From: Haloarcula sp. CBA1127
Lineage (GTDB): Archaea; Halobacteriota; Halobacteria; Halobacteriales; Haloarculaceae
Direction: 5' to 3'
NCBI RefSeq assembly: GCF_001485575.1
Contig: NZ_BCNB01000004.1
Coordinates: 1 to 64,000 of the forward strand
Length of the DNA: 64,000 nucleotides
The notes under the pieces were generated by a model. That model did not search any database, was not told the origin of the DNA, and saw only the letters and a program-made list of their open reading frames with translations. Positions 13,779 to 22,342 of this stretch are shown in pieces. A program made the translations under genes and the position numbers. The first letter of the stretch is position 1; each line of letters starts with the position of its first letter.

Positions 13779-15506
13779 ATGGCAAGCAAGTTTGATGCTG
13801 AACCGGTTCCAGTTCATCAACTCTTTGAGGGTAGGAACACTCTCTACAAGATTCCGGAGTACCAGCGCCCATACAGCTGGGAGAAAAGCCACATTGATCA
13901 ACTGTGGGACGACCTCTACAAGGCTTGGGACAATAGCGGGGATGTCGATGATTCGTATTTTCTTGGAACCATCATACTGGTAGATAACGGTAATGACCGT
14001 CTGGATATATTGGATGGTCAGCAGCGGATTACCACGTTGATGATATTCTACGCTGTACTTCGGGACTTCTTTGATGAAGAACTGTCCGGCCAGCGCAACA
14101 GGATTAACCGGCGAATAGAGGAGTCCCCGGACAGTGATGATTCGAAGTACAGACTGATGACTGGGGAGAAGCATCATGACGTATTTGAGTCCACAGTCTT
14201 GTCTAGTGTCAACCTTGACGAGCAGAACAGATACACCGAAGCTGTCAAATACACAAAGAACGCCTTGGAGGACAAGTTTGACGACCCTGATGAACTGGAG
14301 GACTTTTTCGACTTTGTGGAGGAAGACACCGAGATAATACAGATAGAGACCTCTGAGCTGTCCTACGCCATCCGCTTGTTCCAGACAGTCAACAACCGTG
14401 GGAAGGACCTGACTGTCTCCGATCTGACTAAGAGCTACCTGCTTAGCCTTACTTCCGACGAGCAGCGAGACATTGTCACGGAGTCTTGGAAGAAGCTGTC
14501 CAGCAAGTTCGATGATGACTACGACCGATTGGACAGTGTTCTGTCCAGCTACCGGCTACATCTTCAGGATGCGAAGGCTGAGGAGGCAATCTATGAAGAA
14601 CTGAAAAGCGAGTTTGATGCATCTCTGGAGGAAGGGACTTCGGTGGTGGAAATTGCCCGTGATATCAACAAGTACGCTGAAGAGTACCGGAACGTGGAGA
14701 ACGAAGAGTCGCGGGAGATGTATATGATGTCTAACTTGAGTCATAGCCAACAGTGGAAGACTATCTTGACGACGGCCAAGAAGGAGGGTTTCTCTGAATA
14801 CGATGAACTCGTTGATGCCTTAGTTGGGTTGTACTATTCGTACTGGGTTGGAGGCCACAATAGCCAGAAAATCAAGAGACCGTCCTACAAGATTCTGAGA
14901 AAAATCAAGGACGGTGAGGGTATCGAGGGAATTCGGGACTATATTGAGAGTAAACGGAGTGGCGATGATATCGCTCAGAAAGTCCAGAACAATTTGTATT
15001 CTGAGGTCTATGGCGAAAACTGGCATCGACCGCTTCTCTTGGCCTTGGAGTATAATCTTAGTGTGGACAAGAAGACGGGTGAGATCAAGCCTGGTCAGGA
15101 TATCCACATTGAGCATATTTTACCGAAATCATACGAGACGGCGATGGAGAAGAAGGAGTATTGGCGCGAGCAGTTCGACCCTGAAGAGGCTGCCAAGTTG
15201 AGACATACTCTGGGTAATTTGACTCCGTTGGAGCAGGAGGTTCACGACGTTGTCTTGCAGAAACCTTTCCGGACGAAGAAGGCGCACTACATGGGTAAGG
15301 ACGATACTTTGGCATCTCTTGGTGATGACCGTGAGGCGACGAGTTTCGATTTGACGCGGCGTGTTGTGGATGAGTATGAAGACTGGAATCCGGAGAATAT
15401 CAGGGAGCATCGTAATTTCATCGTGGAGCAGTCTGCAGATCTCTTGAATTTTGAGACTGATCGTCTGCTTCAGGTAGAGGAGGTTGAAGTTGAGATTGAG
15501 CCATAG
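13779..15506 (+). CDS. DUF262/DUF1524 nuclease, GmrSD-like (type IV restriction)
   Basis: This 575-aa protein has the two halves of GmrSD-type modification-dependent nucleases. The N-terminal DUF262 domain has IPEYQRPYSW (about residue 24) and the (I/L)DGQQR motif (LDILDGQQRITTL, about 77), tied to NTP use. The C-terminal DUF1524 HNH-type nuclease has HIEHILPKS (about 440) and a downstream GNLTPLEQEVH segment. In the family these act against modified invading DNA. Codon use (many AGA, AGG and TTG codons) and lower GC differ from neighbours, which suggests horizontal acquisition. It is a single complete gene with no partner methylase beside it. Confidence 0.88.
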   Translation: MASKFDAEPVPVHQLFEGRNTLYKIPEYQRPYSWEKSHIDQLWDDLYKAWDNSGDVDDSYFLGTIILVDNGNDRLDILDGQQRITTLMIFYAVLRDFFDEELSGQRNRINRRIEESPDSDDSKYRLMTGEKHHDVFESTVLSSVNLDEQNRYTEAVKYTKNALEDKFDDPDELEDFFDFVEEDTEIIQIETSELSYAIRLFQTVNNRGKDLTVSDLTKSYLLSLTSDEQRDIVTESWKKLSSKFDDDYDRLDSVLSSYRLHLQDAKAEEAIYEELKSEFDASLEEGTSVVEIARDINKYAEEYRNVENEESREMYMMSNLSHSQQWKTILTTAKKEGFSEYDELVDALVGLYYSYWVGGHNSQKIKRPSYKILRKIKDGEGIEGIRDYIESKRSGDDIAQKVQNNLYSEVYGENWHRPLLLALEYNLSVDKKTGEIKPGQDIHIEHILPKSYETAMEKKEYWREQFDPEEAAKLRHTLGNLTPLEQEVHDVVLQKPFRTKKAHYMGKDDTLASLGDDREATSFDLTRRVVDEYEDWNPENIREHRNFIVEQSADLLNFETDRLLQVEEVEVEIEP

Positions 15507-15802
15507 ATCTGGGTGGGTTCGATAAGTACCGAACTAATATAAAATATATTATAAAACAGTGTTTTGCACGACACTTGTTCTGCTGACTACATCCTTTCAA
15601 TCTTGCACAGTATCTCTAATTGAGTCGTGATAAGTAGTCGCAGGGTGCGGTAGGTATGTTCCTTCATTAACCGGATGACGTCTGTAGAGAACAGGAATTA
15701 GAACCCTTGCATCTCTCCTCCGTTGTCATGCTACAATGGGGTCGCCAGACCCGAGCTAATTTGTCTATCAAGAAGCGTTCAGGGGTGATGACGGGTCTGA
15801 GA

Positions 15803-16795
15803 TCAGCCGATCACCAGTCGCTGCAAATCGGCATCATTGGGTGTGACGCGTACCAGCCACGCTGAGTCATACTGTGCATTGCCAATCGCGCTGATAGCGG
15901 CTGTCGATCCGAGATGCTGGATTATTGTGCCTGACCAAGTTGCGGTTTCTGGACTGTGGAGATGCCCTGCCAATATACAGTCAAATGTCACTCCAGAGGC
16001 ACCAATCAACTTCCAAGCCGGTATCCCACTGTCCTGCCGTGGAGGGTCAATCTCGTTGTGGACCACGAGGATTTGCCGATCGATGGCAGCTGAGCTTGAT
16101 ATATCAGCGGCTTGTGAGAGAACAGTCTCTGGAGAGCCATGATCAATACCGAACAGTTCGACAGTCTGGTCGAGGGAGACACCCTCGGCGCCAAGATGGA
16201 ATGTCTCGGCATCTGCGAGCTCATCATAGAAGTCTAGAGCGAGTTGGACACCGTGATTACCGGAGATGAAATACACCGGAATATTATGTTGAGCGAGGAT
16301 TGCGAAGGCATTCTTGATGATTAAGAAATCCTCTTCGGTTGGCGCATCATCGAACAGATCGCCGGCGTGGACGATGGCCGCAACATCGTACCGAGTCGCA
16401 TAGCCTACCGCGGCGAGGAACTGTCGTGCAGTACGATGTGGCTCGCCAGTCGCATCGGGACGGTTTTCGCGTCCGATATGACTATCACCGATTACGAGTA
16501 GGTCGACAGTGTTGTCTGGCCGACTCACTTTGAAATCAGCGGTACTGTGTAGCACAACAGCACCAGAGTCCCAGCGCGCACCCCGCCCCTGCTCTAACAC
16601 ATACCACCACCCCTCACGCCACCAGACATCAACCTCGTGTGTATGCCATATCTTCACCTCGAATTCGTTTTCTAGGTGGTCCTCGACAGTGAGGTGCCAT
16701 CCCAGCGATGAAGTTGAGTGGTGCTGTGCTTCTTTTACCCTGACCTGGATCCTCTCAAGCCGTTCCCCATCGGCGATATCATCTTTAGACGGCAA
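15803..16795 (-). CDS. Calcineurin-like metallophosphoesterase with an N-terminal OB-like domain
   Basis: This 330-aa protein has metal-ligand motifs of the calcineurin-like superfamily in order: GDSHIG (about residue 103), GDLFDD (about 145), GNHG (about 179), the HNE segment (about 245) and GHLHS (about 277). The first ~90 residues (WHLTVEDHLENEFEVKIWH, VDVWWREGWWYVLEQGRG) are rich in beta strand and Trp and look like an OB-fold nucleic-acid-binding domain. A nuclease or phosphodiesterase acting on DNA or RNA is plausible, in the Mre11/SbcD-like superfamily, but no Rad50 partner is present. About 300 bp without genes separate it from the DUF262 gene. Confidence 0.82.
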   Translation of the reverse strand: MPSKDDIADGERLERIQVRVKEAQHHSTSSLGWHLTVEDHLENEFEVKIWHTHEVDVWWREGWWYVLEQGRGARWDSGAVVLHSTADFKVSRPDNTVDLLVIGDSHIGRENRPDATGEPHRTARQFLAAVGYATRYDVAAIVHAGDLFDDAPTEEDFLIIKNAFAILAQHNIPVYFISGNHGVQLALDFYDELADAETFHLGAEGVSLDQTVELFGIDHGSPETVLSQAADISSSAAIDRQILVVHNEIDPPRQDSGIPAWKLIGASGVTFDCILAGHLHSPETATWSGTIIQHLGSTAAISAIGNAQYDSAWLVRVTPNDADLQRLVIG

Positions 16796-16956
16796 TAGCC
16801 CAGAGAAAGCGGAACAAGAGTATAGTTCTACGGAATGGAAAAAGGGAGATAGACCTCAAAAGTAGAATCTGACTCGTATTGTGAGTGATTGGGCACGCGT
16901 TCTCAACTCTGGCGTCCTTTCACTCTATCTCAGAGGGCGTAATTCAACAGAATCGT

Positions 16957-17808
16957 CTATTCCGCCCTGGACTGGTATTGCTGGACACGCTCAGCAATGG
17001 CAGACTGGAACGCGGACAGTGAGGTGACAAACTCGCCATCCACGAAGAGATCCACATACGCCTCGCGGGCCACATCCGCGACGAGTCGGTCACCTACTGT
17101 GTCGACAGTCACCGGCTGTCCATCTGCCTGCAGAGCAGCGACAGTCTGCTCGATTCGCTCGTCAGTCGCATACTCCGTCGCCAGCTCCACCGTTGACTGC
17201 GGATCAGACGCAGGCGCTGCATTTTGTTCTTGACGCCACGCGAGGCCACGGCCACCGGATTTGTCCCGGATCAGTATGCCCGCTGCCTGTCCCTCCCGCC
17301 ACTCTGACTCAGGGAATCTCCCTTGATTTTCGTACCGAGTGAGATCAGTGTGTGCAGCGGCCAGTTCCTTCTCAATAGCCGGGATCGTCGGCAGTCCCAA
17401 CCGTTTGAACACGCCAGCGGCCGCATCCGGCGAGAGAAACTGCTCCTTGCGACCGGACCAGATGTCGACACCGACGAACGGTGGGACCATGCTCCAGTCG
17501 TACTCAACCCCCTCGTTTCGAGTGGCGATCCCACAAAAGGTCACGTCGCTCGGGTCGTCAGTCGCCGCTTCGAGTGCCTCACGATCCAGACGCTCGTCGA
17601 TCAGTTCGGCTGCTCGACGGAACTGCGGTGGGACAGCGGTGGCTGTATCGAAGGACTGCTGGGCTGTGGCGGACGTGACCAGTCCCGACGGCGCCACTTG
17701 AAATCGGAACTCCCCACCGGTCGGGAGTTCCTGCACCCAGACGTGTCCGGAGAACTCAACCTCGTCAAGCACGGGCGTCTCGGGGCACTGCTTCACGGGC
17801 CAACTCAC
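16957..17808 (-). CDS. RNA-ligase-like nucleotidyltransferase fold protein lacking catalytic residues
   Basis: This 283-aa protein aligns by eye with haloarchaeal RNA ligase-like proteins. SGHVWVQELPTGGEFRFQV corresponds to the motif I region, where active relatives have a lysine followed by DG. FVGVDIWS and FLSPDAAAGVFKRLGLPTIP follow the family pattern, and AAGILIRDKSGGRG matches the motif IV/V region (EGVVIR...K in active ligases). The nucleophile lysine, the motif IV glutamate and the motif V lysine all appear replaced, so I predict no adenylation. The reading frame is intact, which suggests a retained binding or regulatory role. A small gene lies 121 bp upstream in the same orientation. 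Confidence 0.7.
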   Translation of the reverse strand: MSWPVKQCPETPVLDEVEFSGHVWVQELPTGGEFRFQVAPSGLVTSATAQQSFDTATAVPPQFRRAAELIDERLDREALEAATDDPSDVTFCGIATRNEGVEYDWSMVPPFVGVDIWSGRKEQFLSPDAAAGVFKRLGLPTIPAIEKELAAAHTDLTRYENQGRFPESEWREGQAAGILIRDKSGGRGLAWRQEQNAAPASDPQSTVELATEYATDERIEQTVAALQADGQPVTVDTVGDRLVADVAREAYVDLFVDGEFVTSLSAFQSAIAERVQQYQSRAE

Positions 17809-17929
17809 ACTGCCGACGATGGTAAAGGAGGTGGGCTACTCCGATCCAATCGGACACCCCGCGGTTCTCGACGTTCAAGTGTGGCCTTCCATAGAACCGT
17901 CCGTGAACACGGCTGGAGTGCAGTACCGC

Positions 17930-18283
17930 TCAACTCTTGAACTCAGCCAGAGAGCGGTTCTGTCCGCTCGCTACTGTCCGGCCAAGACGCACGTAGCGAT
18001 ACGTGCTGAGTGGATCATCGAGGGTCGCCTCGATCGCTTCCCGCTGGTCGTCAGGTAACTCCGCAACCGGAACGAGGGTCAGCGGATGCTGCGCTAGGAA
18101 GTATCCACTCGCCATGCCGTCGGGCGTGACCGTCAGTACTGACCTCGATTCCAGTTGCTCTAACTGTAGTTGTGCATCTCGATTCTGCAACACCGAACAC
18201 GCTAGTTCGTCAACTGGAAAGAGCGAGGTGACTTCCCCGTGTGGCACCGTGGAACGTTCCGCCCAGTTATGTCCTGTGCGCAT
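17930..18283 (-). CDS. Hypothetical protein upstream of the RNA-ligase-like gene
   Basis: This 117-aa soluble acidic protein has no transmembrane segment or motif I recognise. Its centre (LQLEQLESRSVLTVTPDGM) and the strand-rich part after it look like a small alpha/beta domain. It is co-oriented with the ligase-like gene and diverges from the CBS-HEPN gene across 77 bp that hold an A/T-rich TATATTTATAC stretch usable by both promoters. The shared promoter region hints at a functional link among the three genes; this is inference. Confidence 0.6.
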   Translation of the reverse strand: MRTGHNWAERSTVPHGEVTSLFPVDELACSVLQNRDAQLQLEQLESRSVLTVTPDGMASGYFLAQHPLTLVPVAELPDDQREAIEATLDDPLSTYRYVRLGRTVASGQNRSLAEFKS

Positions 18284-18360
18284 CTAAATGAGTATTATTA
18301 TGCCCTATATTTATACTTTGGGTGAAAAGCTCCATATTCTGTTCGTCAGTATGAGTTGGC

Positions 18361-19149
18361 GTGACCGGATCTTTGTTTCAGTGTACGGCAGCTGACTTAG
18401 CGACAAAAAATCCCGACACACTCCCACCGGATCTGTCGGTCGGTGAGGCACACGAGTGGCTGGTAGCGAACGAGTACGATGTTGCCCCAGTCGTAACGGA
18501 GGACGGGCCACAGGGCTATGCCGATATTGAGATCCTATCAGAGGCGCCCGCAGAGGCTGCACTCCAGTCGCACCTGTCCACCATCTCACTCGCAAACATC
18601 ATCAGTTCGGATGCGGCGTTTGGTGATGTGCTAACTGCGCTGTACGAGACACCGCGCTATTTTTTGGGTGGTCGCAACGAAGTGACTGGCATCCTGACCC
18701 GTGCGGATCTGAACAAGTCTCCGGCGTACATCCATCTCTTCGACCGCCTCTCAACACTTGAAGAGCAACTCGCCGAGTTGATTATCCAGCAGGATATCGA
18801 TTGGAAGACGACTGTGTCGTTCGATGACGAGACGGTCAAGCGTATTGGCAAGCGTCACCAGCGTGCGCAGCAAGCCAACATCGAACTGGCCGAAATTCAC
18901 TACGCACAGTTTTCGACACTGACACGGATCATCTCGGAATTCGAGTCCTGCTGGCGTGCTTGTGGGTTCTCGAGTCCAGGGAGTGCGAGTCGACAACTGA
19001 ACGAACTCCGGACGCTCCGGAACGCCGTTGCTCACTCGAATCTGGTTCTCGAGACGACGAGTGATGGTGTACTCGAACAGGGTCGGACGATCAGTGATCT
19101 CGAACAGATCTATCGGACGTTACAACAGTGTCTCGCTGCGTTGGGATGA
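18361..19149 (+). CDS. CBS-domain protein with a C-terminal HEPN-like domain
   Basis: It starts at a GTG. Residues 1-120 form a CBS pair (DLSVGEAHEWLVANEYDVAP, then a second unit ending EVTGILTRADL); such pairs usually bind adenosine-containing ligands. After a helical linker, the C-terminal ~110 residues are all-helical and hold LNELRTLRNAVAHSN, which fits the HEPN Rx4H RNase motif (R-NAVA-H). I therefore suggest a ligand-regulated HEPN RNase or a HEPN-type binding domain. It faces the dead RNA-ligase-like module divergently. The CBS call is firmer than the HEPN call. Confidence 0.65.
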   Translation: MTGSLFQCTAADLATKNPDTLPPDLSVGEAHEWLVANEYDVAPVVTEDGPQGYADIEILSEAPAEAALQSHLSTISLANIISSDAAFGDVLTALYETPRYFLGGRNEVTGILTRADLNKSPAYIHLFDRLSTLEEQLAELIIQQDIDWKTTVSFDDETVKRIGKRHQRAQQANIELAEIHYAQFSTLTRIISEFESCWRACGFSSPGSASRQLNELRTLRNAVAHSNLVLETTSDGVLEQGRTISDLEQIYRTLQQCLAALG

Positions 19150-19283
19150 TACAGGTTTGTCTGTCTCTTGGCCGACCGTCTGCAGTGGACAATGTGTGAC
19201 ACATAACAGACGGGCTACGTCATCGTCGGAGCGGAACAGAACGGCACAAAGGAGCCAACCACACTGACTCTGAAACCTACGAA

Positions 19284-19570
19284 GTGCGTGAGGAAGCCAT
19301 GCGTGGAGACGATGACCGACTCGTTTCCCCACTGTTCACACTTCTAGAAGAGGGCTATCGGTTCGCGCCAGACAGGAATGCTCGGGCACTCGGTATCCTT
19401 CGAACCATTGTCTCCGAAGGCCCGAAATTCGGCTTCAATGTCGGCATTATCTCACAACGCCCGTCTAAATTGGATGCTGATATTCTCTCGCAGTGTGGGA
19501 CACAAATCATCACGGGCATCACAAACTCAAACGACCAGCAAGCTATCCGACAATCCGTTGAAAGCGCCGG
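19284..19570 (+). pseudogene. HerA-type ATPase, C-terminal fragment
   Basis: The fragment reads PLFTLLEEGYRFAP (Walker B region), LRTIVSEGPKFGFNVGIISQ, RPSKLDADILSQCGTQIITG and NDQQAIRQSVESAGD, which is the conserved C-terminal part of HerA DNA-translocating ATPases. The ATP-binding N-terminal half is missing. Homology stops at about 19570, where sequence antisense to a DNA methylase begins, so the open frame to 19733 runs into unrelated DNA. It is a recombination remnant and unlikely to work. Confidence 0.78.
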
Positions 19571-19877
19571 CGATTTCAGCCATCATCTCGCAGACCGTAT
19601 GTGGCGTGAAGTGCTGGTCAAAGGCATCGCTCGACATCCCGTATTCCTCGTAAACAGCGCCCAGAACGTCCGCATCGGTGGCTGCCATTCGTTCTTGCAG
19701 CTGACCGAAGACTTTCGAGAAGAGGTCGACTGACCGTTGTCCCTCGGGATGGTCCATATCGCCGCGCTCGCGATAGTCATCCACGATTTCCAGATATGGA
19801 TTGTCCCGGGCCTGAAGGGCGAACAGCATGAGATTGACCCACCTACTGTTTTGTCTGAGGGGAAGTTCTCTCAACAA
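19558..19877 (-). pseudogene. N-6 DNA methylase (type I M-like), N-terminal-side fragment
   Basis: The minus-strand frame reads RWVNLMLFALQARDNPYLEI, VDLFSKVFGQLQERMA, DVLGAVYEEYGMSSDAFDQH and FTPHTVCEMMAEIAGA. This is the segment leading to the SAM-binding core of N-6 adenine methylases, where D(V/F)LG..YE and GQ.FTP are typical. The catalytic NPPY region is absent because the gene is cut at about 19558 by the oppositely oriented HerA fragment. No proper start is visible upstream. Confidence 0.72.
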
Positions 19878-19891
19878 CTCGGTGACGGCTC

Positions 19892-20098
19892 TTACTCGAC
19901 TTGGCTATTTGGGTCAAGTATGTAATAAACCACGGCTATTGTGACAGACATCGACACCGCCTGAATAGGTATCCAATTGCCCAGTAACAGGGAGAATACA
20001 AGGACAGCAATGCCAGTTAGAATACCTGCCAGAACTGCGAATGCTCCGCGCGAGAGAGTCCGTATCCGCGCATCTACACGACGATAGAGATGCTTCAC
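19892..20098 (-). CDS. Small two-helix membrane protein
   Basis: This is a 68-aa frame with a basic start (MKHLYRRVDARIRTLSRG), a hydrophobic helix (FAVLAGILTGIAVLVFSLLL) and a second one (AVSMSVTIAVVYYIL), ending in a short polar tail. It would be an integral membrane protein with no recognised family. It sits between the methylase fragment and the truncated TFB, so it may itself be a remnant of a longer gene. Confidence 0.45.
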   Translation of the reverse strand: MKHLYRRVDARIRTLSRGAFAVLAGILTGIAVLVFSLLLGNWIPIQAVSMSVTIAVVYYILDPNSQVE

Positions 20099-20159
20099 AG
20101 TACCAATATAATCTCAACTGTTCCACATAAGTCTGGTCGATTTGGACGCTCACTGAATA

Positions 20160-20330
20160 GTCGCGATCGTACGTTCGCCACTCCGGCCCGTGGTCGATCT
20201 GGTCTTGTTCGGTCACCAGACCACAGTTCTCACAGTGCGTTTCCCGCCCGCTGCTGTCGAGTGTGCCGCCACATTCGGGACAGCCCTGTGCAACTGCAAA
20301 CAGCTCTGTCTGGACAGTTTGCGAAGACAT
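20160..20330 (-). pseudogene. Transcription initiation factor IIB (TFB), N-terminal zinc-ribbon fragment
   Basis: Reading from ATG at 20330, the fragment has CPECGG...CENCGL, the two Cys pairs of the TFB zinc ribbon that recruits RNA polymerase. HGPEWRTYDRD follows, the start of the B-reader region. Homology stops at about 20160; the frame then continues into unrelated residues to a stop near 19914. Both cyclin-like core repeats that bind TBP and DNA are missing. Haloarchaea carry several tfb genes, and this is a dead copy. Confidence 0.8.
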
Positions 20331-20485
20331 ATTTCGAGACATCCTCTCACCCACCAGAGGAACACAAAATTGGGGCTCGCTGTCGCTGTGGGTAGTTTTT
20401 ATTATTGTGTTGGCTGGATTGCCCACTCGATAAGACTGGTAATGTAGACTCTCGTTGAGATATGGTGGAAGCTACGGTAGGAAGC

Positions 20486-21454
20486 CTACGATGAGGACTC
20501 GTTAGTCGAGTTTATTTCGGTATCACAAGCCATGAGTGTCGAGACGGTGTTTGCCGTGAGTTCTCCCGAAGTATCAATGTCTACCTGTGTTGACGACTGA
20601 TTACAATCGAAGTTTTCGGGAGTTACTTCTCTAGATACCATGGCTTCTGTTTCGACGACACTTACCGAGAGGGTGTATGTTCCGCTCTCACTGAGAGTGA
20701 TCGCTACTGTACTTTCGGGTTCGAGGGTGTAGACCCCATCAAATTGAGTCACCGAGTTGTTCTCAACCAAAATTCGAGTTGTCCACGTTTTGTCCGACGG
20801 GTTCTGAAGCATGAGCGTGTGGCTACGTTTCTCAGAATCTGTGAGGGTTGAATCGCCGCCAAGTGTATACGACGCTATCTTATCTGTAGAGGCCGTTTCG
20901 GCGACAACACTGGGACACGCCATACGCGTTGAAACGCTTCTTGAATCGAGTGTATTGTCCTCTTGGATGCTGACCGTCGTCCTAGTCACATTACAGGTGA
21001 ATTGGCTAGGATCAATAGTAACCTCTTCAGTCGCGTCCACCTCGGGAACCGTTACACGAGTGGTATACGTATTGAGGTCGGTAAGCGACACCACAATGTC
21101 CGCATTCGCTTCGAGTTCCACAGATTCCTCAAACACAGTCTCGTTGGCCTCCGAAATCGTAATCGTTCCCTGGCGGGTTTCTTTGGTTGGGTTCCCGAAC
21201 GCGATGTGGTGAGCCTTTCTGAGACCACGCTCTTCGAGTGATGCGTCCCCGATAGTCCGCTCAGCGGTGTTGCTGGCTTCAATCAATGTCTGCTCCGGCA
21301 GTTGTTCAGCCTCTGTCTGTGCTTCCGCAGAAGTGGTTGTTGTCGTTTCTGAGTTTCCCTCGGACCCTCCGCTCGAAGGTATTCGGGAGATGCAGCCCGC
21401 CGAGATAGTTGTGAGGCCAATTCCAGCACTTGACAGAAACGTTCTGCGTTTCAT
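20486..21454 (-). CDS. Tat-exported lipoprotein of unknown function
   Basis: This 322-aa protein begins MKRRTFLSSAGIGLTTISAG and then CIS: a twin-arginine signal followed by a lipobox Cys, so it should be exported folded and lipid-anchored outside the cell. A Thr/Ser/Glu-rich linker (residues 25-50) precedes two Ig-like beta domains with matched patterns (ending ...SVSTRMAC and ...VSTLMAC), suggesting an internal duplication with conserved Cys pairs (FTCN...MAC and FDCN...MAC). It is preceded on the same strand by an HTH-membrane regulator, 71 bp away, which may control it. Confidence 0.8.
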   Translation of the reverse strand: MKRRTFLSSAGIGLTTISAGCISRIPSSGGSEGNSETTTTTSAEAQTEAEQLPEQTLIEASNTAERTIGDASLEERGLRKAHHIAFGNPTKETRQGTITISEANETVFEESVELEANADIVVSLTDLNTYTTRVTVPEVDATEEVTIDPSQFTCNVTRTTVSIQEDNTLDSRSVSTRMACPSVVAETASTDKIASYTLGGDSTLTDSEKRSHTLMLQNPSDKTWTTRILVENNSVTQFDGVYTLEPESTVAITLSESGTYTLSVSVVETEAMVSREVTPENFDCNQSSTQVDIDTSGELTANTVSTLMACDTEINSTNESSS

Positions 21455-21525
21455 ATGCTATCATTGGAAGGGTAACGTATCGTCCTATCCCAGATTCAAA
21501 GGCCTCTTTAAGTCCCAGAAACCGT

Positions 21526-22170
21526 TCACATCGATTGGTTGTGATTTCGTGCTGGACGGTATGTCCGAAAGTACCACACTACGGCGAGGGACAGGATCAC
21601 AAAGATGCCGGCTACGAAGACGAACCCACCTGGGCCAGTCCCAAACATGGCCAGCGAGTCCCACAGAGTTGGATCAGGCTGCTGAACAGGGAGTTCAGCA
21701 GTTCGGGGTGATGGTGAAGTTGTTGGCGCTGACCAGCGTAAATGAGTGATGGCACTGACTACTCCGACAATGCCCACTGCACCGAAGACGCGACGCAACG
21801 CGGTTGTGAGTGATGGGTTGTTCCGCTCTGCTCCTACAAAAAGGACAAGCGCACTATTGGTCGGAGCGTATACATCCATTTCACGCCCCTGCTCGGAATA
21901 CCACGTTTCGATGACTTCCACCAAGTCTGCGTCTTGGAGTCGGTCGAGATGATAGCTAACATTCTGGACTGAGGAATCGATCTCAGTAGCAATCTCTGAA
22001 GCCGTGGTCGGTTCGGTATATATCTGGTTGAGAATGCGGCGTGCTGTTGCTGAGGCGACTGCTGACAGAATCTGCTCCGCAGATTCATCTTCGAATCCAA
22101 CAAGCCTCGGCTCTAATTCACGGTCAGAAACGGTTCCGGGAGCAGGCTTTAGGGGTAATAGTGGAGACAT
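21526..22170 (-). CDS. ArsR-like winged-helix regulator with C-terminal membrane helices
   Basis: This is a 214-aa protein. Residues 35-100 form a winged helix (ATARRILNQIYTEPTTASEI, then SSVQNVSYHLDRLQDADLVE as the recognition region, and a wing ending YAPTNSAL). Two hydrophobic segments follow (VFGAVGIVGVVSAITHL near 128-144 and FVFVAGIFVILSLAVVWYF near 183-201), so it is a membrane-tethered transcription factor. Such one-component regulators are common in haloarchaea. The lipoprotein gene 71 bp downstream is the likely partner. Confidence 0.8.
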   Translation of the reverse strand: MSPLLPLKPAPGTVSDRELEPRLVGFEDESAEQILSAVASATARRILNQIYTEPTTASEIATEIDSSVQNVSYHLDRLQDADLVEVIETWYSEQGREMDVYAPTNSALVLFVGAERNNPSLTTALRRVFGAVGIVGVVSAITHLRWSAPTTSPSPRTAELPVQQPDPTLWDSLAMFGTGPGGFVFVAGIFVILSLAVVWYFRTYRPARNHNQSM

Positions 22171-22342
22171 AGTCGTCTTGTCTGCTTGCGTTACTATGTG
22201 ACTGTGGCAGACTCAAAGAGATGTTTGAATCCAACTCAGATATGAGACAACGACCGGCGGAATAGATTCTTTGACAGGTGTTCTGATTCTTATTCTATTT
22301 TGACTACATATTAGAAGCAGATTCACCAGTTCCGTGGGACTG

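Noticed and set aside
19570-19733. Continuation of the HerA reading frame
   Set aside because: After about 19570 this frame is antisense to a clear methylase coding sequence and no longer resembles HerA.
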